Source: Streptomyces sp. 15-116A (GTDB lineage Bacteria > Actinomycetota > Actinomycetes > Streptomycetales > Streptomycetaceae). From it: 36,616 nt of DNA. Location: the NCBI RefSeq assembly GCF_025290915.1, contig NZ_JAOCQE010000037.1, positions 1-36,616 on the forward strand, written 5' to 3'. A program made the translations under genes and the position numbers. Below, piece after piece: positions 1-7,206 of this stretch. Within the stretch, counting starts at the first letter, position 1. Each line of letters starts with the position of its first letter. The notes below the pieces were generated by a model that made no database searches, was not told the origin of the DNA, and saw only the letters and a program-made list of their open reading frames with translations.

Positions 1-495
1 CCCGCGCAGCAGCTGCCCCAGCACGCGGGTGCCGAGCAGCAGGGGTGCGGCCAGGTCGTGCGGCACGGTACGCCCGCCGGACAGCAGCAGGTCGGTCACG
101 CTCCGGCTGTGCCGCACGAGCGGCGCCATCAGGCGGTGCCAGGCCCGGCCGTCCGGGCCGAGCCGTTCGCAGGTCGCGGCGAGATCGTGGTGGGCGAACG
201 CCGCCCGGCCGCCGTCCAGCGGGTGGGCGTAGGCGATGTCGGGTTGCACCAGCCTGACGCCCCGCGCCGGCAGGTCGAACTCCCGGAAGAACGCGGACGC
301 CGCCGCCATCGGGTGCACGGCGGCGCACAGGTCGTGCCGGATCCGGGAGTCGAAGAGCGCCTCGCCGCGCAGGCCGCCGCCGAGCGCCGGCGCCTGCTCG
401 TGCACCTCCACCGTCAGTCCGGCGCGGGCCAGGGTGACGGCGGCGGCCAGGCCGTTCGGCCCGCTGCCCACCACGGCGACGTCGACTCGCGTCAT
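1..495 (-). CDS. FAD-dependent oxidoreductase, phytoene-dehydrogenase-like (partial, N-terminal part)
   Basis: The first 165 codons are present; the C-terminal part lies beyond the left window edge. Residues 4-13 form the dinucleotide-binding beta-strand and GxGxxG loop (VAVVGSGPNG), followed by an acidic residue at the end of the second strand (VEVHEQ). This is the FAD-binding Rossmann fold of the phytoene desaturase/amine oxidase superfamily. The substrate cannot be told. The ATG at 495 overlaps the stop of the upstream ABC transporter gene in an ATGA, so the two are probably translationally coupled and this is the last seen gene of the minus-strand peptide locus. In that setting a role in oxidising a peptide or an accessory lipid is possible, but that is inference; it could equally be a carotenoid-type enzyme. 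Confidence 0.8.
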   Translation of the reverse strand, partial: MTRVDVAVVGSGPNGLAAAVTLARAGLTVEVHEQAPALGGGLRGEALFDSRIRHDLCAAVHPMAAASAFFREFDLPARGVRLVQPDIAYAHPLDGGRAAFAHHDLAATCERLGPDGRAWHRLMAPLVRHSRSVTDLLLSGGRTVPHDLAAPLLLGTRVLGQLLRG

Positions 496-2231
496 ACGGC
501 CGCCTCTTCGGCCGCGAACTGCTGCAGCGCGAGCCGCCGGTACACCTCGTCGTCCTGGAGCAGCTGACGGTGGGTGCCGACCGCGCGCACCCTGCCCTCC
601 TCCATCACGATGATCCGGTCCGCCTGCACGATGGTGGACAGCCGGTGGGCGATGGCCAGCACCGCGCACTCCCGGGCGGCCTCGGTGATCGCGTCCCGCA
701 GCGCGGCCTCGGTGTCGCTGTCCAGATGCGCGGTGACCTCGTCCAGCAGGATCACCGCCGGCCGCTGGAGCAACGTCCGTGCGATGGCCAGGCGTTGCCG
801 CTGGCCGCCCGACAAACCGGCGCCGCGCTCGCCGAGTTCCGTGTCCAGCCCGTCGGGCAGGCCCGCCACAAAGTCCTCCAGACTGGCGAGGCGCAGCGCG
901 CGGGCGATGCCGGCGGCATCGGCGCTCGGGTTCGCATACGTCAGATTCTCCCGGATCGTTCCGCGCAGCAGCGGCGCGTCCTGCTCCACATACCCGACGA
1001 GCGAGCGCAGCCGCGCGAGCGGCAGCGCCGCCACGTCCTGGCCCGCGACCCGGATCGTGCCCGAGTCCGGGGTGTGGAAACGCTCGATGAGCTGGAACGC
1101 GGTCGTCTTCCCGGCCCCCGACGGGCCGACGATGGCGGTCAGGCCGCGGCTGGGCACCGTGAAGGAGACGTCCCGCAGCACCGGGGCGCCCGGCTGGTAG
1201 GAGAAGCCGACCGCCTCGAAGCGGACCGCCGGGGCGTCGGCCGGGGTGACGGGGACGGGCAGGTCACCGGCGGTCGTCCCCGCCGCCTCCTGCTCCTCCT
1301 CCTGGGGAATCGCCCCGAGCTCCGTCACGCGCTGGACGGCGGCGCGGCCCTGCTGGAGCTGGCTGATCGACATGAACAGCATCACCAGCGGCGACACCAG
1401 GTAGAAGAGGTACATCACGAAGGACGTCAGGTCGGCGGGCGACAGCGAGCCCGTGGCGACCCGGGCCATGCCCCAGGAGATGACGACGGCGAGCGAGAGC
1501 TGCGTGCCGACGTTCATCGCCGGGGTGAGCAGCGATCCGTACGCGGTGACCCGGATGCCGGTGTGCCGGGCGCGGTCGGCCAGGGCGGCCAGTTCCTCGG
1601 TCTCGCGTTCCTCGGCGCGGGACGCCTTGACGGTGGTGATGGCGCCGAGCACGCGTTGCAGCGCGGAGCCGAACGCGCCGACGTTCTCCCGGTTCTGCAG
1701 CGCCGCCCTGCGCACCTGGCGGGCCAGCAGCAGCGCGCCGGCGCTGGCCGTGCCGAGACAGCCGACGGTCGTCAGCAGCAGTTTCCAGTCCAGCCCGGCC
1801 ATCAGCACCAGACCGCCGGCCACCATGAACACGGAGGTCACCATCTGCGCCAGCGCCTGGGCGATGACCAGGCAGGCGATGGAGGTGTCCGAGACGGTGC
1901 GGGCGAAGACGTCGCCGAGCTGCAACCGGGAGAAGTCCGGTATCCGGCTGCGCAGCAACCGGCCGCCGAGGGTGCGGCGGGTGTCGTAGACGATGTTCTC
2001 CCCGGCGCGGCCGATCGCGTAGGCGTGTCCGGCGCTCAGGGCCGCGTCGGCGAGGAAGAACAGCGCGATCAGGGTGAGGGGCCAGGCGAGCGACTCGTCC
2101 CGGGACACGGCCTCGATCAGCCGGCCCAGCATCCAGGGCTGTGCGAGCGTGGCCGCCGCTCCGGCCAGGCCCAGGCCGATGCCGGCGATCAGCAGGAGGC
2201 GGTGGCGGCGGACGATGTCCTTCAGGTTCAT
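492..2231 (-). CDS. ABC transporter, fused membrane and ATPase domains (exporter)
   Basis: A 579-residue half-transporter of the type I exporter fold. The first ~310 residues hold about six membrane helices. The C-terminal ATPase domain has Walker A (GPSGAGKTT), Q-loop (GYVEQD), signature LSGGQRQRLAIAR, Walker B (VILLDEVTAHLD; the catalytic Glu follows the Asp) and the switch His (AIAHRLS). Exporters of this kind move lipids, drugs or peptides. There is no N-terminal C39 cysteine-protease domain, because the protein enters the membrane within 15 residues. If it exports the nearby small peptides, leader removal must come from elsewhere. The ATG at 2231 overlaps the methyltransferase stop (ATGA), and its own stop overlaps the next ATG, so the three genes form one coupled unit. 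It probably works as a homodimer, as no second half-transporter is seen. Confidence 0.9.
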   Translation of the reverse strand: MNLKDIVRRHRLLLIAGIGLGLAGAAATLAQPWMLGRLIEAVSRDESLAWPLTLIALFFLADAALSAGHAYAIGRAGENIVYDTRRTLGGRLLRSRIPDFSRLQLGDVFARTVSDTSIACLVIAQALAQMVTSVFMVAGGLVLMAGLDWKLLLTTVGCLGTASAGALLLARQVRRAALQNRENVGAFGSALQRVLGAITTVKASRAEERETEELAALADRARHTGIRVTAYGSLLTPAMNVGTQLSLAVVISWGMARVATGSLSPADLTSFVMYLFYLVSPLVMLFMSISQLQQGRAAVQRVTELGAIPQEEEQEAAGTTAGDLPVPVTPADAPAVRFEAVGFSYQPGAPVLRDVSFTVPSRGLTAIVGPSGAGKTTAFQLIERFHTPDSGTIRVAGQDVAALPLARLRSLVGYVEQDAPLLRGTIRENLTYANPSADAAGIARALRLASLEDFVAGLPDGLDTELGERGAGLSGGQRQRLAIARTLLQRPAVILLDEVTAHLDSDTEAALRDAITEAARECAVLAIAHRLSTIVQADRIIVMEEGRVRAVGTHRQLLQDDEVYRRLALQQFAAEEAAV

Positions 2232-2983
2232 GCCGGCTTGGTGTAGGTCGTGACGAACAGGCCGGCCTCGGGCACGTAGGCGCCGCGCCGCCAGTCGCTG
2301 TAGCGGCCCTCCGGTTCCAGCCCGGCGTCCCGCGCGTAGCCGTCGACCTCGTCGGGGGTGAGCAGCCGCGCGGTCTCGGTGCCGATGCGGTGGGTGCCGT
2401 CGGCCTCGAACCACACCGTGGACACCTGCCAGATGCGCTGGTCCATGAGCAGCGTGGCGTGCATCTGGATACCGGTGTTGGGTTCCGGGTACGGCGCGAA
2501 GAACGTCGTACGGGTCAGGCCCTCGTGCTGGGCGACGATGCCGGGCCGGTTGTGCGTCTCGATGACCAGCCGGCCGCCGGGGCGCAGCAGTTCGGCCGCG
2601 CGGGCGACGACGGCCCGCTGCTCCTGCGGGTCGAGCACCAGCGCCAGCGTGGAGCACACGCAGTAGACCAGGCCGTACGTCCGCTCCGCCCGGTAGGTGC
2701 GGATGTCGCCGAGTTCGGCCGTGACCTGGCCGTCGTCGGCCTTCTTCTCCAGGGAGGTGAGCATCTCGGGCGAGGAGTCCACGCCGTGCACCGGACCCAC
2801 GTGGTGCGACAGCGGCAGCGCGATGCGGCCGGTGCCGACCCCGAACTCCAGCGTGCCCCAGGAGGGATCGGGGTGGAGACGGGTCAGGGCGTCGACGGTG
2901 GCGCGGGTCGAGGCCTCGTCCCCGAAGACGCGGTCGTACCAGCCCTCGAACTGCTTGCCGTAGCCGATGTCCGCGATCGTCAC
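2228..2983 (-). CDS. class I SAM-dependent methyltransferase
   Basis: A 251-residue protein starting at GTG (2983) behind an ACGGAG ribosome site. Motif I, the SAM-binding loop, is LEFGVGTGR at residues 45-53, followed by the acidic motif II (GVDSS, about 68-72), a motif near VTAELGDI, and a post-motif strand VIETHNRPG. This is the Methyltransf_11/25-like fold used for small molecules and some peptides. It lacks N-terminal substrate-recognition extensions, so the substrate is unknown. It sits between the SdpA-like gene (78-nt gap) and the ABC exporter (4-nt overlap). A tailoring or self-protection role in the peptide locus is a context inference. Confidence 0.85.
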   Translation of the reverse strand: MTIADIGYGKQFEGWYDRVFGDEASTRATVDALTRLHPDPSWGTLEFGVGTGRIALPLSHHVGPVHGVDSSPEMLTSLEKKADDGQVTAELGDIRTYRAERTYGLVYCVCSTLALVLDPQEQRAVVARAAELLRPGGRLVIETHNRPGIVAQHEGLTRTTFFAPYPEPNTGIQMHATLLMDQRIWQVSTVWFEADGTHRIGTETARLLTPDEVDGYARDAGLEPEGRYSDWRRGAYVPEAGLFVTTYTKPA

Positions 2984-3061
2984 TGGTTCTCCGTTTCGTT
3001 GCTGGGTCCGGTGCCTTGCTGGGGTCCGGTGCCGGCGTGGCGCCCGTCGGCGGCGCGGTGC

Positions 3062-3640
3062 TCAGGCCGCCTTCAGGAAGCCGGGGGAGACCGGCTTCAT
3101 CGCCTGGTAGGTGGAGACGTAGAGGACCTCGGGGTCCTCGCTGTCGTCGTGACCGGCGGCGCGCACCACGGCGAACTGGAAGCCGCGTACCTGGGACACC
3201 TGCGCGGAGTCCCTGATCTGCCGCCGGATGAACTCGGCCAGGACGCGGAAGCCCGGGGAGTCCGTCGGGTCCTCACCCTTGGCGATGCTCTTGATGATGG
3301 CCGTGCAGATGTCGAAGACGGCCTTCTCCGAGCGGCGTGAGGCGAACCAGAAGGCCTGGCTCATCCTGCGGTGCTCGATCAGGTCGAGCTCCACCCACTC
3401 GGAGGTGCGGCGGCTGTCGTCGAGGGTGCGGTACAGGTAGTGGTAGTCGTGGGTGGCCGGGTTCGGGGCGAAGAACTTCCAGTTGGGGATCAGGGAGAAC
3501 AGGTCCTTCGCCCGGGCCCGTTCGAACGCCGGGTGCGGGTGCTGCGCGGCGAGGGTCGTCACGAGCAGGGCCGCGCCCGCCACGCGGGTGAGGGCGCCGG
3601 GGCCGGTGAAGGCGTCCTTGAGGAGTGCGGTGGGGTTCAC
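3062..3640 (-). CDS. small membrane-associated protein with FFAPNP motif, SdpA/DUF5819-like (tentative)
   Basis: A 192-residue protein starting at GTG (3640), seven bases downstream of the HTTM-hydrolase stop. Residues ~18-32 are a short hydrophobic segment that may be one membrane anchor. It is followed by PNWKFFAPNP and an Asp/His/Tyr-rich stretch (THDYHYLYR), then a soluble domain. A short protein with one anchor followed by an aromatic FF-x-P-x-P motif, encoded next to an HTTM protein, is the arrangement of SdpA beside SdpB in the Bacillus sporulation-delaying-protein system, and of DUF5819-type partners of actinobacterial HTTM proteins. I cannot run a profile search, so the family assignment is tentative. 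The function is probably as maturation partner of the adjacent membrane protein. Confidence 0.7.
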   Translation of the reverse strand: MNPTALLKDAFTGPGALTRVAGAALLVTTLAAQHPHPAFERARAKDLFSLIPNWKFFAPNPATHDYHYLYRTLDDSRRTSEWVELDLIEHRRMSQAFWFASRRSEKAVFDICTAIIKSIAKGEDPTDSPGFRVLAEFIRRQIRDSAQVSQVRGFQFAVVRAAGHDDSEDPEVLYVSTYQAMKPVSPGFLKAA

Positions 3641-3646
3641 GGTGGC

Positions 3647-5545
3647 TCACTCGCCTTTCCCGGCGGCTTCCCGCTGAGGGGCCGCGGCGGTCTGCGGGTC
3701 GGACGGCATGCAGTGCTGCTCCACGAACGCGGCCAGTCGGTCCGCGGCGGTCCGCGCGAACCGGGCGTTGGTCAGGATCGTGTCGTGCCCGGCGCGCTCC
3801 ACGACGGTGACGTCCCCGGGCCGGCCGGCGGCCTGGTGGGCCCGGACGAGGTCGTGGTACATCAGCAGCTGCTCGGGGTCCACGTCCACGGTCAGCTGCG
3901 CGGCGACCACCAGACCCGGGGCGGGCACCGGCTCCAGGTCCCCTTCGAAGCGGCCGAACTCCTCGCGGACCACGTCCCATTCGCGGGACGCCGCCGACCA
4001 CAGCCGGGCGTCGGTGTAGAGGGAGAACACCTTGTCCCGGTAGGGGTAGGGCAGTTCGTCCACCCAGCGCGGACGGGTCATCAGCGCGCCGAACCCGGCC
4101 TTCGTCCACCGTGCCATCTCGTGGGTGGAGTCGGTGAACAGCTCCATGCCCTTGCGCTGCTTGTCCGAGCGCACCAGCTGGCCGGGGTGCGAGGGGTCCA
4201 GGTAGACGACGCCCGCCACCCGGTCGCCGAGCTGTGCGACCGCGCGCCGGTTGAACTCGGCGCCCAGGGAGTGCCCGACGAGCACGACCTTGCGGTCGTC
4301 CGGCAGCGCCTCGCGCACGAGGTCCACCAGGTCGTCCACGGACTCCTGGAGCGTGTACGGCGCGCTGCGCACCCGGCGGCTCGGCCCGTATCCGGCGCGG
4401 GCGTAGCTCACCACCGGCTGCCCGTGGTCGAAGGCGAGCCGCTCGATGATCCAGGCGAAGTGCTCGGGGGTGGAGGCGAGTCCGTGGTTGAAGACGAGGA
4501 TCGGCCGGTCGGGGTGGTCCCGGCCGCCGACGTCGTACGTCAGGATGTTGCCGCACCGTGTGGTGACGGTACGGGACTTCGGCCAGCCGGCGACGGCTCG
4601 GGCGCGGCGCTGGGTGGCCAGCACACCCGCGGCGGCGGCACCCCCGGCGAGCAGCACGAGTGCGGTCTTCACCATCCGGTCGTCGCGGCCGGCGACCGCG
4701 GGGAGGGTCCGCGGCGCGGTCGTGTAGGCGATCATGGGGTGCATCGCCGGGAACGCGGTCATGAACCGGCCCAGCCCCATGACGAAGGCGTTGGCGACGT
4801 GGAAGCCGGCCGCCGAGGCGATCATCGGCCGGGTCAGCCGGCCGCCGGCGAGGTAGACGACCGGGAAGAGGCACTCCATCGCCAGCACCGAGTGCTGGAC
4901 GACCTTGCTGGCCCGCGGGTAGCGCTGGGTCAGCCGGTAGGCGGGCTCGAAGCCGTAGGTGCGGGTGCGCATGACGCCGGGCAGGGCGGAGCCGTCGCGC
5001 CATTTGGTGCCGGCCATCTTGGCCCAGCCGGACGCCGCGTACGACATGTTGGCCTGGAGGGCCAGGTACCACATCAGGGCGTCCTTGACCTGCGGGCTGG
5101 GCGCCAGCCGGGCGAGCCCGTTGACCGCCTGCACCTGGGTGGCGACCTGGTCGGAGCCGTCCGTGCCGTAGCGGTGGCGGGCCTGGAGCAGGGTGGTGGT
5201 GGCGGCGAGGTAGAGGTTGCCCGCGGCCCGCCACCTGCCGTTGCCGGGCAGCAGCATGGCCGCGCTGCAGGCGACCCGGGTGGCGTGCAGGGCCAGGGTC
5301 GTGCGTCGGCCGCTCACGACGTCGGTGATCTTCTGGACGGCCGGAATCTTGCTCTCCGGCGTCTGCTTCATGATCTCCCAGTCGTTGAGACCGCCAGGAC
5401 CGAGATTCCGGTGCTGATGGAGGTATTCCAGGGAGGAGGAGAGGCTGGAAAGAGCGGCAAGTCGTTCGGAAATTCCGATCGCGCGGTCCCGGTTTATCGG
5501 GACGGGCGAGAACAGCGCAGAGGCGATCTTCTTTATTCGCATCAT
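3647..5545 (-). CDS. HTTM (SdpB-like) membrane domain fused to alpha/beta hydrolase
   Basis: A 632-residue two-part protein. Residues ~80-310 hold several hydrophobic segments and the stretch SGWAKMAGTKWRDGSAL (172-188), matching the conserved Lys/Trp/Gly pattern of HTTM proteins (vitamin K-dependent carboxylase-like; SdpB family). Residues ~325-615 are an alpha/beta hydrolase: oxyanion strand VFNHGLAS (351-358), nucleophile elbow GHSLG with Ser426, likely acid in VVYLDPSHPG (Asp450) and His587 in AGHD. The active site therefore looks intact. HTTM and hydrolase on one chain is unusual; SdpB proteins lack the hydrolase. Start ATG at 5545 (a second Met follows directly) has AAGGAA about 10 nt upstream. 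It lies downstream of two small peptide genes and a strong hairpin, so I infer a role in peptide maturation or immunity; the hydrolase could cleave a peptide or act on lipid. Confidence 0.85.
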   Translation of the reverse strand: MMRIKKIASALFSPVPINRDRAIGISERLAALSSLSSSLEYLHQHRNLGPGGLNDWEIMKQTPESKIPAVQKITDVVSGRRTTLALHATRVACSAAMLLPGNGRWRAAGNLYLAATTTLLQARHRYGTDGSDQVATQVQAVNGLARLAPSPQVKDALMWYLALQANMSYAASGWAKMAGTKWRDGSALPGVMRTRTYGFEPAYRLTQRYPRASKVVQHSVLAMECLFPVVYLAGGRLTRPMIASAAGFHVANAFVMGLGRFMTAFPAMHPMIAYTTAPRTLPAVAGRDDRMVKTALVLLAGGAAAAGVLATQRRARAVAGWPKSRTVTTRCGNILTYDVGGRDHPDRPILVFNHGLASTPEHFAWIIERLAFDHGQPVVSYARAGYGPSRRVRSAPYTLQESVDDLVDLVREALPDDRKVVLVGHSLGAEFNRRAVAQLGDRVAGVVYLDPSHPGQLVRSDKQRKGMELFTDSTHEMARWTKAGFGALMTRPRWVDELPYPYRDKVFSLYTDARLWSAASREWDVVREEFGRFEGDLEPVPAPGLVVAAQLTVDVDPEQLLMYHDLVRAHQAAGRPGDVTVVERAGHDTILTNARFARTAADRLAAFVEQHCMPSDPQTAAAPQREAAGKGE

Positions 5546-5592
5546 ACCCGGCTTTTCCTTTGTGTTGAACCTGCCGCCAGTAGGGTGGGAAG

Positions 5593-5627
5593 GCTGTCGG
5601 GCCGCGATTCCGGCGCGGCCCGACAGC
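5593..5627 (-). terminator. strong hairpin between peptide genes and HTTM-hydrolase gene
   Basis: A perfect 14-bp inverted repeat (GCTGTCGGGCCGCG and its complement) with a 7-nt loop sits in the 160-nt gap. There is no T-run, as is common for Streptomyces terminators. Placed after small precursor genes and before their processing genes, it may be a leaky terminator or mRNA stabiliser giving more precursor than enzyme; this regulatory reading is inference. Confidence 0.75.
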
Positions 5628-5705
5628 GCTTGTGACCCACCCGCCGCGGAGCTTTCACAAGCCCGCTTCGCTGATCAGCAGGGGGTGCTCAGTCGGGGCG
5701 TACGG

Positions 5706-5897
5706 TCAGTCGTTGGCGCCCGCCTCGTACGCCTGGACGGTGACCCACGCGACACCGGCGCCGCCGGCGAAGCCGACGCCGAACGCGACCAGGCCCGGGG
5801 TGGCCTGAACCGGCATCATGGCGCCGAACTCACCGTGCGTCTCGTCCGTCAGCTCGGCCGGCGTGACGGCGGCGACGCTGTCGATGATCTTGCTCAT
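5706..5897 (-). CDS. small peptide B, two-peptide bacteriocin-like precursor (putative)
   Basis: 63 residues, ATG at 5897 behind AAGGAG. The first ~28 residues are polar and acidic (MSKIIDSVAAVTPAEL...), like a leader. After QATPG comes a Gly/Ala-rich hydrophobic segment (residues 35-55, VAFGVGFAGGAGVAWV) with a GxxxG pattern at Gly42/Gly46, ending AYEAGAND. No Cys and no classical signal peptide. It has exactly the same length as peptide A and shares an ATP element followed by an AGGxAG-type helix at the same position, so the two are probably paralogues or partners. A paired-helix membrane-active peptide such as a class IIb bacteriocin fits, but no known family is recognised with certainty. 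Confidence 0.75.
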   Translation of the reverse strand: MSKIIDSVAAVTPAELTDETHGEFGAMMPVQATPGLVAFGVGFAGGAGVAWVTVQAYEAGAND

Positions 5898-5926
5898 TCC
5901 ATCTCCTTCGTGGGGGGATTGGTGGA

Positions 5927-6118
5927 TCAGCCCTCGTTGCGGCCGGCCACGTAGGCGCCGACCACGGCACCGGCACCGGCGACGCCGCCGGCGATGTACC
6001 AGCAGGTCGCGACGGCCGCCGGGGTGGCGAGGACCTGCAGGCCGGAGTCGTCCTGGTAGCCGCCCTCGAGCGGACCGAGGTCCAGCTCGTTCATGAAGGC
6101 AGAGATCTTCTGCTCCAC
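5927..6118 (-). CDS. small peptide A, two-peptide bacteriocin-like precursor (putative)
   Basis: 63 residues, starting at GTG (6118) with AGGAGA seven bases upstream; no ATG gives a comparable start. The N-terminal part is amphipathic and acidic and holds ELDLGPLEGG (residues 11-20), which resembles a double-glycine leader end. The C-terminal half (31-60) is Ala/Gly/Val-rich with one Cys (Cys39), a Trp-Tyr pair and GxxxG spacings at Gly44/Gly48 and Gly50/Gly54. It lies 29 nt upstream of peptide B in the same direction. Cleavage after Gly20 is a guess: the locus exporter has no C39 peptidase domain. A holin-like or structural micropeptide is the alternative. Confidence 0.75.
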   Translation of the reverse strand: MEQKISAFMNELDLGPLEGGYQDDSGLQVLATPAAVATCWYIAGGVAGAGAVVGAYVAGRNEG

Positions 6119-6247
6119 TTGCTTGTCTCCTGTCTGCTGTCGTGCTCCTTGTGGTGCTGAACCCCGGACCGGGAAGAAGCGTCCGGGCATGCCTGACGGA
6201 CGAGCCGCCGGGCAAGTCTGGGAAGGGGCCCGCTCGGTGCGGTGCGG

Positions 6248-6691
6248 TCAGCCGCGCACGGGCCAGCTGGTGAGGGAGACGGCCGGCCCGCAGTCACGGG
6301 TGTCCGCGCTGCCGCGGCACACCGTCAACTGACCGGTCGTCGTGGGCCGGTAGGGATCGAGCCGGACGCTCACGGGAGCCGTCCCCGTGCCGCACTGCGT
6401 GGCGTGCTTGCGGTAGGGCCCGGGGACGAAGTCGTACGTCCACCGGACCCAGACCGAGAAGCACTCCGTGCCGGAGTTCCGCAGCTCTCCCTCGACGACG
6501 AGCGCGGCCCCGAATCCGGTGCCGCTCGGCTCGGTCCACCGCGTGCCGGACGCGACGGACGTGCCGTGGGCGGCCGACCATTCCACGGCCGCCGTGCCGG
6601 AGGCGCCGGCCGCGGCCGGGCCCGCCGCCGACAGGACCGTGCAGACGGCTGCCGCCGCGCACAGGACGCGACCACCCGGCCGGTTGATCAT
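6248..6691 (-). CDS. secreted protein of unknown function
   Basis: 147 residues starting at ATG 6691 behind GGGGG. An N-terminal signal peptide is evident: Arg near the start, hydrophobic core VLCAAAAVCTVLSAAGP, and an AxA-type site near AAAGA-S (about residue 29). The mature part (~118 residues) has four cysteines in the C-terminal half (TEC, TQC, TVC, RDC), enough for two disulfides, and many Thr/Ser/Gly and aromatic residues, consistent with a small extracellular beta-rich domain. I recognise no family. It ends 129 nt upstream of peptide A on the same strand, so it may belong to the peptide locus or have its own transcript. Confidence 0.75.
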   Translation of the reverse strand: MINRPGGRVLCAAAAVCTVLSAAGPAAAGASGTAAVEWSAAHGTSVASGTRWTEPSGTGFGAALVVEGELRNSGTECFSVWVRWTYDFVPGPYRKHATQCGTGTAPVSVRLDPYRPTTTGQLTVCRGSADTRDCGPAVSLTSWPVRG

Positions 6692-7206
6692 CGGTTACCC
6701 CCTGGAATGCACAATGAAAAACGTGGTCTGGCGGCGATGAATCCCGCGCGAATTCGGTGTGAATTCGCATTCACCCGGTGCATCGAGCCGCGAAGCAATC
6801 CTTCGACAGGAAGAAGTACGGGGCAAGACCGATCCCGTCGAAAGATCTCGCTTACGCAATGTTCCGGCCAGTCCCGGAATGAGGCGGTGCCAAGTATGAC
6901 GGACAAGGAACCCTTTACTTGCTTTGTCTGGGTTTTACTGAACGTTGCCCCGCACTTTGGACGCCCCGGCCGCCGGGAAGTGCCCGTTTCGCGGCTCCGC
7001 CTAACGCGCCTCCCTGCCCTGCGCAACAGGGCAAAACGGTTTATTCCGGCCGCTCCGCGGGTTGTCGCACCGGCCGTGGCGAGTTTTGGCCAATGGCGCG
7101 ATCGCCTCTCCGGAATGAGACATTCCTGCCCCGTGAAAACGTGAATAGGAATCCACTACTCCGATTGTTCCGTCGGCCGCCCGTCCGGATCGCCTACGCT
7201 GCCGCC
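6692..7206. other. 515-nt divergent intergenic region
   Basis: No credible gene. The part next to the secreted-protein gene (about 6700-6960) is visibly less GC-rich than its surroundings, as expected for promoters and horizontally acquired DNA. It must hold the minus-strand promoter of the peptide locus and the plus-strand promoter of the 7207 gene. A TACGCT at 7195-7200, six bases before the ATG at 7207, is a plausible -10 for a leaderless transcript; no convincing -35 is seen. Confidence 0.5.

Noticed and set aside
6242..7144. 300-codon plus-strand frame across the secreted-protein gene and the intergenic region
   Set aside because: It covers lower-GC DNA with no family match and no ribosome site, and runs opposite a gene with a clear signal peptide.
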